DNA from: Actinomycetes bacterium
Lineage (GTDB): Bacteria; Actinomycetota; Actinomycetes; Mycobacteriales; Mycobacteriaceae
DNA: 64,000 bases
Direction of reading: 5' to 3'
NCBI GenBank assembly: GCA_022601135.1
Contig: JAHZJB010000126.1
Coordinates: 88,232 to 152,231 of the forward strand
Part shown: positions 18,609 to 27,661 of the stretch, piece after piece
How the letters are laid out: the number at the start of each line of letters is the position of its first letter
Numbering within the stretch: the stretch's first letter is position 1
The notes under the pieces: model-generated
What the model was told of the DNA's origin: nothing
Seen by the model: the letters and a program-made list of their open reading frames with translations, nothing else
Database searches by the model: none
Made by a program: the position numbers and the translations under genes

Positions 18609-20462
18609 ATGACTGAACCGTTGGGGTTGTCCGTCGGGATGACCAACCTGGTGGCGGCTCGCGTGGGCCGCCCGCCGGTGCTACGGCGATCGATCCTCAC
18701 TCTCCACCCCGACCGGCCGCCCGAGGTCGGCGAACCCCGGGAGGGCCCCGGTGTCGTCCTGAGCGGCTTCGTCGGACGCACCGGCGATCCGGTTCCGTTG
18801 GTGGCGGCCGACAGCTCGGTCCACCGCGGCGAGCAGGTGCTGGCCATGGCCCTGGACGCGATGGCACGGTTGGTCGACGGCGGCTCGCCCGTCGCCATTG
18901 CCGTGCCAGCGCACTGGGGACCGGGCGCGGTAGGCGCGCTGCGCGGCGCGCTACGCCGCATCACGAGCCTGGCACCCAACGGCGTGCCTGCTGCACTGAT
19001 CCCGGATTCCGCAGCTGCGCTGGCAGCGCTGCAGGCCGCGCCGGGACTGCCCAATCGGGGTGTTGTCGCGCTCATCGACCTCGGCGGCAGCGGGTCCAGC
19101 ATCACCCTGGCCGATGCGGACGCCAACCTTGACGCGGTCGGCGACACCGTGCGCTATACGGAGTTCTCGGGGGACGGTATCGACCAGGCGATGCTCGACC
19201 ACGTGCTCGCCGGGACCGCCGAGCTGAATACGGCCGACACCGCCGACACCAGGGCGAACGGAGCACTGACCCGGCTGCGTGACGAGTGCCGCGCGGCCAA
19301 GGAGCGCCTCTCCGCGGAGACCGTCACGGTGGTGCCCGCCGAGCTTCCGGGGTCTCGCTCCGAGGTCCGGGTGACCCGACCGGAGCTCGAACAGCTGATC
19401 TCCGAGCCCCTCGCAGGCTTGTTGACCGCGGTCGAAGACACGCTGCGGCGAAACGGGGTTGCGCTGGACAACGTTTCTGCGGTGGCCACCGTCGGAGGCG
19501 GTGCGGCCATCCCGTTGGTGACACAACGCTTGACCGAGCGGTTGCGCGCGCCCGTGGTCACCACACCGCAGTCAGCGCTCAATGTGGCCGCCGGCGCGGC
19601 GTTGGTCGCCAACCGGAGCCTGGAGACCGATGCGCCGACCGGAATGGCTCCCACCGGTGAAGCACCGACCGCCATGGGATCGGCGGCCTGGGCAGCGGGT
19701 GTGGCGGGGCTGGCGGCCAGCGAATCCGCCGCAGACGGGGCCGCGTCGGCGACGTTCCGGGCGCTGGCCTGGTCGCAGGACGACGCCTCGGCCGGGGATC
19801 CGCTGCCCTACACCGGCGACGACTACACCTCGTCGGCCGGCTACGCCGATCAACGGGCGACCGACGCCGGGCCGCCGGCGGCATACACCCCCCCGGGCGG
19901 TGAACCCCCGGGGTACTCGGACCAACTCGGCGGCGAGCCAGCCCTGGTGCCCTGGTACAAACGCCCGCCGGTGCTGTTCGGGGCAGCGGCCGCGGCCGCG
20001 CTCCTCGCGTTGGGCGGACTGGCAGTGACCTTGACAAGTTCGGTCGGTGACTCGACGACGGTTACCGAGACCACTACACCAGCTCCGGGCGAGGCCACCT
20101 CGCAGGAGTTACCCCCGCCGGTCACGACGGTCACTGTCGGACCCGACGGGGTGGCAACCACCACGGTGAGCCAGCCACCACCTCCCCCACCCTCGTCTAC
20201 GACGACGACACCGAGCACAACGGCGACCACCACGACACCCTCGACCACGACCACCACGACCACCACGACCGCGCCGACAACAACGACCACCACGACCGCG
20301 CCGACAACAACGATGCCGACAACCACTCGTACGACGACGCAGCCAACAACACAGCCGCCCACGACGCGCATACAGCCGACGACCACTGCTGCACCGGAAC
20401 CCACCACGGCTGCTCCGCCGGACCCGATCACGACGACCGTGATCCCCGATGAGGGCGCGTGA
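18609..20462 (+). CDS. Actin/Hsp70-like protein with TM and Thr/Pro-rich tail
   Basis: 617 residues. The N-terminal ~340 residues have an actin-fold ATPase layout: LGLSVGMTNLVAA (phosphate 1-like), VALIDLGGSGSSITL (phosphate 2) and VATVGGGAAIPLV (adenosine motif). The cytoplasmic linker ends in LVPWYKRPPVLFG, a TM follows (residues ~455-475), then an extracytoplasmic tail of ~135 residues made almost only of Thr, Pro and Ala. Hsp70 itself would have a peptide-binding domain here instead. Similar proline/threonine-rich proteins are known in mycobacteria (Rv0312-like by my recollection). Role unknown; possibly envelope sensing. Confidence 0.75.
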   Translation: MTEPLGLSVGMTNLVAARVGRPPVLRRSILTLHPDRPPEVGEPREGPGVVLSGFVGRTGDPVPLVAADSSVHRGEQVLAMALDAMARLVDGGSPVAIAVPAHWGPGAVGALRGALRRITSLAPNGVPAALIPDSAAALAALQAAPGLPNRGVVALIDLGGSGSSITLADADANLDAVGDTVRYTEFSGDGIDQAMLDHVLAGTAELNTADTADTRANGALTRLRDECRAAKERLSAETVTVVPAELPGSRSEVRVTRPELEQLISEPLAGLLTAVEDTLRRNGVALDNVSAVATVGGGAAIPLVTQRLTERLRAPVVTTPQSALNVAAGAALVANRSLETDAPTGMAPTGEAPTAMGSAAWAAGVAGLAASESAADGAASATFRALAWSQDDASAGDPLPYTGDDYTSSAGYADQRATDAGPPAAYTPPGGEPPGYSDQLGGEPALVPWYKRPPVLFGAAAAAALLALGGLAVTLTSSVGDSTTVTETTTPAPGEATSQELPPPVTTVTVGPDGVATTTVSQPPPPPPSSTTTTPSTTATTTTPSTTTTTTTTTAPTTTTTTTAPTTTMPTTTRTTTQPTTQPPTTRIQPTTTAAPEPTTAAPPDPITTTVIPDEGA

Positions 20463-20555
20463 CCTGCAACAACGACGGGGCCGTTAGCGGACCGGGCACA
20501 AAGCTCCGGTGAGATCTGTGATCTCGTTGGAGGTGGGTCCGGCGGCCAGCGCGTT

Positions 20556-21884
20556 CTATCTTGCGCCGAACGAAGACGACTGCGCGGCATTAGCGAAGTC
20601 GGTCCGAGAGAGCCGGTATTCGAAGTTCCGAAAAACGCTCCACCCGATGATGGTGCCGAATGCGATGGATACCAGCGCAGCGCCGGTTGCGCCGAGGCTC
20701 GCCAGGCCGATGTTGCCACCGGTCGCCGCCTGAGTAACGGACTCGAAGCTCAATGCACCTGGAACCAGAGACCAGAAGGCGGCGAGCAACATCACGATGG
20801 GTGGCGGTGCAGTCTTGATCCGAGTCGCCAGCAAGGCAAGCGGCACGGAGAGAAAGGCCCCGAAGAAACCCGAATAGGCGGGGCCGACGAATTCGCTGGC
20901 GACAGCCTGTCCGCCCAAGGCGACCCCGATGGCGATGATCAGCCAGATCAGAGAACCCCGCGGCGCGGACAGGTAGACGTAGAGGCCGAGGCCGACGGCA
21001 ACGACCCCCAGCCCCAGTGCCCAGGAACCCATCTGGCTTGCCGGCGCCTGCTGCCACACTCGACCGGCGAGGTGCGTTCCCAGTGCTACGCCGAATACCA
21101 GCAGTGCCAACTGGGTGAGCCCGTAGACCAGTCTGCTGGTTCCGGCGACGATGTGGGAACTCGCCAGTTCGATCGCACCGATCGTCAGCGACAGTCCGGG
21201 CAGCATTGCCACCAGGGCCGGTGTTATGACCCGCAGCAGTCCATCGTCGGCAACACCGGCGACGAACCAGGTAGCCAGAAGTGTGACGGTCAAGGCCGAC
21301 ACCGCAGGCAGTACCGGTTTGAGTGCAGGCAGTGGACGTCCGAGCTGAACAATCATCCCGACGACCAGTCCGAGAAAAAGGTGGCCGGGAAGCGACGACC
21401 AGGTGGGATTGATAACCAGTCCGAACCCCACCGTTGTCAGGGCGTATCCGAGGGTGGTGGTCACCGCTCCGAATCGTGGTCTTTGGCTACGGACGCGTCG
21501 GATCGCGGTGATGGCGTCGCCTGCGGTGATCGCCCCTGCGGCGGCAAGGGTTGCGATTTCATCGACGTGTCCCGCCAGGTCGAGTTGCAGTGTGGAGGTG
21601 GTCGTCGCATCAATCTCCGATGCGCTATTCCCTACCTGAATCAACAAGACCGTGGGCAACGCGACAACGCGAGCCGGCTCGTCGGTGAACCGGGCGGCGA
21701 TCTGCGCCAGCCGCGACTGGACCAATTGGACGGGTTGGTTCACCTCCATCAGGGCGACACCGATCTCCCGGAGCATCGTCGCCACCTCGACGGGATCGCT
21801 GGCGCTGGTGTCTATCGGCCGGGGGGGAATCTTGTGGATGGACCTGATGATGCTGCCGATGCGCGCGCTAACCCACTTGGCCAT
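20556..21884 (-). CDS. ThrE-family threonine/serine exporter
   Basis: 442 residues. An N-terminal cytosolic domain (ThrE/DUF1212, with ATMLREIGVALMEVN and PTVLLIQVGN) is followed by ten or so TM helices that combine the two halves of the ThrE fold (ThrE and ThrE_2). Family members export threonine or serine by proton exchange; Corynebacterium ThrE is the model. ATG 21884 gives a complete N-terminus. The gene converges with the actin-like gene and stands 35 bases downstream of the broken amidohydrolase on the same strand. Confidence 0.85.
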   Translation of the reverse strand: MAKWVSARIGSIIRSIHKIPPRPIDTSASDPVEVATMLREIGVALMEVNQPVQLVQSRLAQIAARFTDEPARVVALPTVLLIQVGNSASEIDATTTSTLQLDLAGHVDEIATLAAAGAITAGDAITAIRRVRSQRPRFGAVTTTLGYALTTVGFGLVINPTWSSLPGHLFLGLVVGMIVQLGRPLPALKPVLPAVSALTVTLLATWFVAGVADDGLLRVITPALVAMLPGLSLTIGAIELASSHIVAGTSRLVYGLTQLALLVFGVALGTHLAGRVWQQAPASQMGSWALGLGVVAVGLGLYVYLSAPRGSLIWLIIAIGVALGGQAVASEFVGPAYSGFFGAFLSVPLALLATRIKTAPPPIVMLLAAFWSLVPGALSFESVTQAATGGNIGLASLGATGAALVSIAFGTIIGWSVFRNFEYRLSRTDFANAAQSSSFGAR

Positions 21885-21919
21885 AGCAGCATCCTGACGA
21901 ATAACGGCGCTGTGCGGAA

Positions 21920-23177
21920 CTAGAGCGACGAGGTTTCCGCCGGCTCGGCGACGGCTATCGGCTCGCCGGCCCGGATGACGAACCGGAGATGCTGTTCGGG
22001 TGCGGTGAGGACGGTGATGTCCTCCAGTGGGTTTCCGTCGAGAATCAAGACGTCGGCCGCAGACCCCGCAGCCAGGGTGCCGATGACCCCGTCCAGTTGA
22101 AGCAGGCGCGCGGCGGTGGACGTAGCGGCCCGGATGATGTCGATCGGCGCCTGAACCTCGGCGCGCAACCTGAACTCATCGAGCTGCGCGGACTGCAGTG
22201 GACCCAGCAGGTCGCTGCCGTAAACCAGGTTCACTCCGGCCTTGTGCGCCTTCTCCAGCGCGGCCAGTCCGGCGTCTCGGACCTCGGAGTTCTTCTGCAG
22301 TGAGCGAGCGGGGATACCGGTCTGCTTGCCGAATTTGTCCATCTGGTCGTAGGTGACCAGGGTCGGCACCAGGAATGCGTCGTTGTCCAGCAGCAGCGTG
22401 ATGGTCTCGTCGTCAAGCAGGTTGCCGTGCTCCACGCACCGCACCCCGGCGCGCAGGGCCCGGTTGACTCCGCGCGGATGGTAGGCGTGCACCGTCACGT
22501 AGCGGTTGTGGTTGTCGGCCTCGGCAACCGCGGTGCGCATCTCCTCGTCGCTGTATTGAACTTCGGAGACGTCATCGAGGGGAGAGGCCACACCGCCCGA
22601 AAGCAGCATCTTCAGGTGTGCGGCCCCGTTGCGGAACTCGTCGCGCGCGGCCTGGCGGACGGCCTCGACCCCGTCGGCGACACGGGCGAAGGCCGGGCGG
22701 GCCTGACAGCAAGGAAGCCGCTCGTCGCCCGCGGGCCCGCAGATCGCCGTGCCCGCCGGTCTGAGACAGTGCCTTGCCCCCGAACACCAGACGGGGGCCC
22801 ACCGCCAGACCCTCGTCGAGCGCCCGGGCCATCCCCCAGTCCGCTCCCCCGACGTCGCGGACCGTGGTGAAACCGCGCCGCAGCATCCGACCGGCCTCGG
22901 CCAGCGCGCGCACCGTCGTGTAGCCCGCGGTCCAGGACGCGGCATCGACCAAGTCGAACGTCGTCAAGATGAGGTGCACGTGGGCATCCACCAGACCCGG
23001 CATCACGGTGGCCCCCGCCGCCTCGATCACCCGTGCGCCGGAGGCTGGAGTGGGTGGGCTTCCGGTCCCCGAATCGGCGATCAGCCGACCGGAGATCTCC
23101 ATCCAGGACCTATCGCTCAAAGTCCCCGACACCGGATCGAGCAAGTGGGCATCGCGAATCAACACCGTCTCAGTCAT
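21920..23177 (-). pseudogene. Metal-dependent amidohydrolase, single-base frameshift
   Basis: The first ~150 residues (DAHVHL metal site, TTVRDVGGADWGMARALDEG, GGKALSQTGGHGDLRARG) are in one frame and the rest (DERLPCC, KMLLSGGVASP, TVHAYHPRGVN, EHGNLL, YGSDLLG) in another. Deleting one G from the GGG at 22728-22730 (CCC on the plus strand) joins them as GDLRARGDERLPCC. All metal ligands of an imidazolonepropionase/prolidase-like amidohydrolase remain, including the presumed carbamylated lysine, so the lesion is recent or a sequencing error. ATG 23177 is the start. Product would be ~420 residues. Confidence 0.85.
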
Positions 23178-23356
23178 CTGCAGCCATCCAATCGGTTGTC
23201 GACAGATCCTCAGCCTGGCAGACCGCAGCGAGGTTAGTCCACGGAACCACCATCTCGCGGGCAGCGGAACCGACGTGTTGCGGAAAGCCTGGTTAGGTCA
23301 GCCTTGGTGGCGCTGTTTCGCTGCGAGATGCAACTATGAGCAGGCACCCAGCCAAA

Positions 23357-23397
23357 GTTACTAGCCGGTAACAAACCTTAAGTTACCCGCAAGTAAC
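23357..23397. promoter_or_regulatory. Twin palindromes GTTAC-N6-GTAAC
   Basis: Two perfect copies of GTTAC-N6-GTAAC lie at 23357-23372 and 23382-23397, 25 bases centre to centre, just upstream of the iron-sulfur reductase start (23418). The regular spacing and position over the likely promoter indicate a dimeric repressor, of the TetR or GntR kind, binding in tandem. Confidence 0.7.
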
Positions 23398-23417
23398 CTC
23401 ACTTCCGGAGGTTGCGC

Positions 23418-26201
23418 GTGGAAACGCAGATGCTGATAAGGCTCGTCGTCGGGGCACTGATGATCGCCGTCGTCGGTGTGTTCGCCGCCAAGCGAGTGCT
23501 GTGGCTGACGAAGCTGATCCGGTCCGGGCAGCCGATGAGTGAGTCCAACAACCGCAAAGACCACATGCGGAAGCGCATCACCACACAGGTCGAAGAGGTC
23601 TTCGGGCAGACCCGGATGTTGCGCTGGTCGATTCCCGGCATCGCCCACTTCTTCACCATGTGGGGATTCTTCATCCTGGCCTCGGTATACCTGGAAGCCT
23701 TTGGCCTGCTCGTCGTACGCGATTTTCACATTCCGTTCATCGGCAAGTGGGACGCGCTCGGGTTCCTGCAGGACTTCTTCGCTGTCGCTGTGCTGCTCGG
23801 CATCATCACCTTCGCCATCATCCGACTGCGTAGCGAGCCCAAACAACACGGCCGCAGCTCCCGCTTCTATGGCTCACACACCGGCGGCGCCTGGCTGATC
23901 CTGTTCATGATCTTCAACGTCATCTGGACCTACGCCCTGGTCCGCGGCGCTGCGGTCAACAACGGCACCCTCCCCTACGGCAACGGCGCGTTCTTCTCGC
24001 AGCTGATGGGCGCCATCATGCACCCGCTGGGCCATGCCGCCAACGAGTGGATCGAGACGTTGGCGCTGCTCGCGCACATCGCGATCATGCTGGTCTTCCT
24101 GCTGATCGTGCTGCACTCCAAACACCTGCATATCGGGCTGGCGCCGCTCAACATCACGTTCAAGCGGCTACCCGACGGCCTGGGCCCGCTGCTACCGGTG
24201 GAGTCCAAAGGCGAGGTGGTGGACTTCGAGGATCCCGCGGAGGACGTCGTGCTGGGCCGCGGCAAGATCGAGGATTTCACCTGGAAGGGCTACCTGGACT
24301 TCACCACGTGCACCGAATGCGGCCGCTGCCAGTCGCAGTGCCCCGCCTGGAACACCGGGAAGCCGCTGTCGCCCAAGCTGGTAATCATGGACCTGCGTGA
24401 CCACATGTTCGCCAGGGCGCCGTACTTCCTGGACGGCAAGGAGGCCCCCAGCGAGGCCTCAGTGGCCAAGGAGCTCGAGTCCACCGAGGGCGGTTTCATC
24501 GAGACCAAGCACGACGACGAGCACCACGTACCGGAGTCGGGTTTCGAGCGCTTTCCCGCCGACTCCCCGATACAGGCGACCCGCCCGATGGTCGGCACCC
24601 TCGAACAGGGTGGCGTCATCGACCCCGACGTGCTGTGGTCATGCACAACCTGCGGCGCATGTGTCGAGCAATGCCCGGTGGACATCGAACACATCGACCA
24701 CATCGTCGACATGCGCCGGTATCAGGTGATGATGGAGTCGGAGTTCCCCGCCGAACTCGGCGGGCTGTTCAAGAACCTGGAGAACAAGGGAAACCCGTGG
24801 GGCCAGAACTCCAAGGACCGCACCAACTGGATCGACGAGGTCGATTTCGACGTCCCGGTGTACGGCAAGGACGTCGAGTCATTCGAGGGCTTCGAGTACC
24901 TGTTCTGGGTGGGTTGCGCCGGGGCCTACGAGGACCGGGCCAAGAACACCACCAAGGCGGTTGCCGAACTGCTGTCGGCAGCCGGCGTGAAGTATCTCGT
25001 TCTGGGCGAAGGTGAGACCTGCAACGGTGACTCGGCGCGCCGCTCCGGCAACGAATTCTTGTTCCAGCAACTGGCCGCGCAGAACGTGGAGACGCTCAAC
25101 GAGATGTTCGAAGGAACCGAGCGGGTGGACCGCAAGGTCGTCGTCACCTGCCCGCACTGCTTCAACACCCTCGGCCGCGAGTACCCCCAGCTCGGCGGCA
25201 ACTACACCGTGTTACACCACACCCAGTTACTCAACCGGCTCATCCGGGACAAGAAGCTGGTACCGGTCAAGTCGGTCGGCTCCAACGGGCAGGGGTCCAA
25301 CGGACAGAGTGCCGACATCACCTATCACGACCCGTGCTACCTGGGTCGGCACAACAAAGTCTATGACGCCCCCCGCGAGTTGATCGGAGCCTCGGGCGCG
25401 GCGCTCACCGAGATGCCGCGACATGCTGACCGCGGGCTGTGCTGCGGCGCCGGCGGTGCGCGGATGTGGATGGAAGAGCACATCGGCAAGCGCGTCAACA
25501 ACGAACGCGTAGAGGAGGCGCTCGACACCGGCGCCTCCAAGATCGCCACCGGGTGCCCGTTCTGTCGAGTGATGATCACCGACGGTGTCGACGACGTCTC
25601 GACAGCCAGAGAAGTCGAGAAAGCCGAGGTTCTCGACGTGGCCCAGTTGCTGCTCGGCTCGTTGGACAAGAGCACCTTCGCGCTACCCGAGAAGGGCACC
25701 GCCGCAAAGGAAGCCGAGAAACGCGCCCCGCGTGCCCGCGCTGAGACAACTACCGCGATCAAACCTGCGGACGCAGGCGCGCCCGCGGCGACGGCACAAT
25801 CGGAGACCGCCACGCTCTCCGAAGCCCCGCCGGCCGCTCCGGTCAAGGGTCTCGGCATCGCCGGCGGCGCAAAGCGCCCCGGAGCCAAGAAGACCGGCGT
25901 TACGAAGTCCGAGGCCCCGGCGGCCCCGGCGGCCCCGGCGCCGGCTGAGACCGAATCTGGAGCGACCAGCGGGGCGGCACCGGAGCCACCCGTCAAGGGG
26001 CTCGGCATCGCGGCGGGTGCGCGCCGCCCAGGGGCCAAGAAGGCCCCGGCGACACCCGACCCGGCGCCGACCGCCGAACCTGACAGGGCCGCAGCGGAGC
26101 CCGCGCCGAGCGAAGACAGCGAGGCCGTGCCGGCCAAGGATGAGCCGCCCGTCAAGGGCCTGGGTATCGCCAGGGGGGCACGTCCGCCGGGCAAGAGGTA
26201 G
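23418..26201 (+). CDS. Membrane-bound iron-sulfur (CCG-domain) reductase, Rv0338c-like
   Basis: 927 residues. The N-terminus has ~6 TM helices of a nitrate-reductase gamma-like heme domain. Two 4Fe-4S motifs follow (CTECGRCQSQC and CTTCGACVEQC), then two CCG cysteine-rich domains (CPHCFNT, DPCYLGRHN, LCCGAGGARMW, GCPFC) as in heterodisulfide reductase D and glycolate/lactate oxidase subunits. The last ~170 residues are Ala/Pro-rich and hold three copies of VKGLGIAxGA(K/R)RPGAKK. Essential in M. tuberculosis as I recall; electron partners unknown. GTG 23418 has GGAGG six bases upstream; the TTG at 23412 is too close to it. Confidence 0.9.
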   Translation: METQMLIRLVVGALMIAVVGVFAAKRVLWLTKLIRSGQPMSESNNRKDHMRKRITTQVEEVFGQTRMLRWSIPGIAHFFTMWGFFILASVYLEAFGLLVVRDFHIPFIGKWDALGFLQDFFAVAVLLGIITFAIIRLRSEPKQHGRSSRFYGSHTGGAWLILFMIFNVIWTYALVRGAAVNNGTLPYGNGAFFSQLMGAIMHPLGHAANEWIETLALLAHIAIMLVFLLIVLHSKHLHIGLAPLNITFKRLPDGLGPLLPVESKGEVVDFEDPAEDVVLGRGKIEDFTWKGYLDFTTCTECGRCQSQCPAWNTGKPLSPKLVIMDLRDHMFARAPYFLDGKEAPSEASVAKELESTEGGFIETKHDDEHHVPESGFERFPADSPIQATRPMVGTLEQGGVIDPDVLWSCTTCGACVEQCPVDIEHIDHIVDMRRYQVMMESEFPAELGGLFKNLENKGNPWGQNSKDRTNWIDEVDFDVPVYGKDVESFEGFEYLFWVGCAGAYEDRAKNTTKAVAELLSAAGVKYLVLGEGETCNGDSARRSGNEFLFQQLAAQNVETLNEMFEGTERVDRKVVVTCPHCFNTLGREYPQLGGNYTVLHHTQLLNRLIRDKKLVPVKSVGSNGQGSNGQSADITYHDPCYLGRHNKVYDAPRELIGASGAALTEMPRHADRGLCCGAGGARMWMEEHIGKRVNNERVEEALDTGASKIATGCPFCRVMITDGVDDVSTAREVEKAEVLDVAQLLLGSLDKSTFALPEKGTAAKEAEKRAPRARAETTTAIKPADAGAPAATAQSETATLSEAPPAAPVKGLGIAGGAKRPGAKKTGVTKSEAPAAPAAPAPAETESGATSGAAPEPPVKGLGIAAGARRPGAKKAPATPDPAPTAEPDRAAAEPAPSEDSEAVPAKDEPPVKGLGIARGARPPGKR

Positions 26202-26258
26202 GTCACCGTCGAGCCTCAGATTCTTATTTCGCTCGACAACGATGCGACGATGTTGTTC

Positions 26259-27524
26259 ATGACCACCCATCAGCTGCCCTGGCATTCGACCGGCCACCAT
26301 GACCGGCAGCGCGTTTTCACGCAGTCGAGCAAGCTGCAGGACGTCCTTTACGAGATCCGCGGACCCGTCCATGAGCATGCGTCGCGGCTGGAGGCCGAAG
26401 GGCACCGGATTCTCAAGCTCAACATCGGCAACCCGGCGCCATTCGGCTTCGAGGCGCCCGACGTGATCATGCGCGACATCATCGCCGCGCTGCCCTACGC
26501 CCAGGGCTATTCGGATTCCAAGGGCATCGTCAGCGCGCGCCGGGCCGTGTTCACCCGCTACGAACTGGTGGACGGGTTTCCGCGATTCGACATCGACGAC
26601 GTCTTTCTCGGCAACGGCTGTTCTGAACTGATCACCATGACGCTGCAGGCCCTGCTGGACAACGGCGACCAGGTACTGATCCCGGCTCCCGACTACCCGT
26701 TGTGGACGGCGTCGACGTCGCTGGCGGGCGGAACACCGGTGCACTATCTGTGTGACGAAACCCAAGGTTGGCAGCCCGACATCGCCGATATGGAATCCAA
26801 GATCACCGACCGCACCAAGGCGATCGTCGTGATCAATCCGAACAACCCCACCGGCGCGGTGTACTCGCGCGAAGTTCTGACCTCGATCGCCGAGTTGGCC
26901 CGCAAACACGAGCTGCTGCTGCTCGCCGACGAGATCTACGACAAGATCCTCTACGACGATGCCAAACACATCGCGCTGGCCAGCGTCGCCCCTGACGTGC
27001 TGTGCCTGACTTTCAATGGCCTCTCCAAGGCCTACCGGGTAGCGGGATACCGCTCCGGCTGGCTGGTCATCACCGGCCCGAAAGAACACGCGAGCAGTTT
27101 CATCGAGGGCATCAGCCTGCTGGCCAACATGCGGTTGTGTCCGAATGTGCCTGCACAGCATGCGATTCAGGTAGCCCTGGGCGGCCACCAAAGCATCGAC
27201 GACCTGGTACTGCCCGGGGGGCGGCTGCTGGAACAACGCGACGTGGCGTGGGCACAGCTCAACGAGATCCCCGGGGTGTCCTGCGTGAAACCCGAGGGCG
27301 CGCTGTACGTGTTTCCGCGGCTGGACCCAGAGGTCTATGACATCGCCGACGATGAACAGCTCGTCCTCGACCTGCTACTGCAGGAGAAAATCCTGGTGAC
27401 CCAGGGCACCGGATTCAATTGGCCGACACCGGATCACCTGCGGATCGTAACCCTGCCGTGGGCCCGCGATCTGGCCAACGCGATTGAACGGCTGGGCAAC
27501 TTCCTGGTCAGTTACCGTCAGTGA
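26259..27524 (+). CDS. aspC: AspC/AlaT-like PLP aminotransferase
   Basis: 421 residues, fold type I aminotransferase. The PLP lysine is in TFNGLSKAYRVAG, the substrate arginine pair in YRSGW and PDHLRIVTLP, and NPNNPTGAVY and DEIYDKI are the usual cofactor contacts. It is close to M. tuberculosis Rv0337c along its whole length as I recall it, an enzyme annotated as aspartate or alanine aminotransferase. ATG 26259 (MTTHQLPWH) or ATG 26250 could be the start; neither has a strong ribosome site. It follows the iron-sulfur reductase by ~57 bases, the same pairing as Rv0338c-Rv0337c. Confidence 0.93.
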   Translation: MTTHQLPWHSTGHHDRQRVFTQSSKLQDVLYEIRGPVHEHASRLEAEGHRILKLNIGNPAPFGFEAPDVIMRDIIAALPYAQGYSDSKGIVSARRAVFTRYELVDGFPRFDIDDVFLGNGCSELITMTLQALLDNGDQVLIPAPDYPLWTASTSLAGGTPVHYLCDETQGWQPDIADMESKITDRTKAIVVINPNNPTGAVYSREVLTSIAELARKHELLLLADEIYDKILYDDAKHIALASVAPDVLCLTFNGLSKAYRVAGYRSGWLVITGPKEHASSFIEGISLLANMRLCPNVPAQHAIQVALGGHQSIDDLVLPGGRLLEQRDVAWAQLNEIPGVSCVKPEGALYVFPRLDPEVYDIADDEQLVLDLLLQEKILVTQGTGFNWPTPDHLRIVTLPWARDLANAIERLGNFLVSYRQ

Positions 27525-27548
27525 GTCGACGCCCCCCGACCGCCCGAA

Positions 27549-27566
27549 CGTGAAGTTGCCTTCACG
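27549..27566 (+). terminator. Hairpin after aspC
   Basis: CGTGAAG-TTGC-CTTCACG is a perfect 7-base-pair stem with a 4-base loop, 25 bases past the aspC stop. There is no U tract, which is common for mycobacterial terminators. Confidence 0.6.
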
Positions 27567-27594
27567 CCCGGGTTCGAGCGTGTGGATATCAGCG

Positions 27595-27630
27595 CAGCGG
27601 GCACCGACGGCACAGCGGGCACCGACGGCA
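27595..27630 (+). repeat. Perfect 18-bp tandem repeat
   Basis: CAGCGGGCACCGACGGCA is present twice without a gap (27595-27612, 27613-27630) in the gap before the YibE/F gene. It is a small local duplication 32 bases upstream of the start codon and could vary in copy number. Confidence 0.85.
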
Positions 27631-27661
27631 CACCGGCAATAGGTGCCCATAGGGTGTCTGG

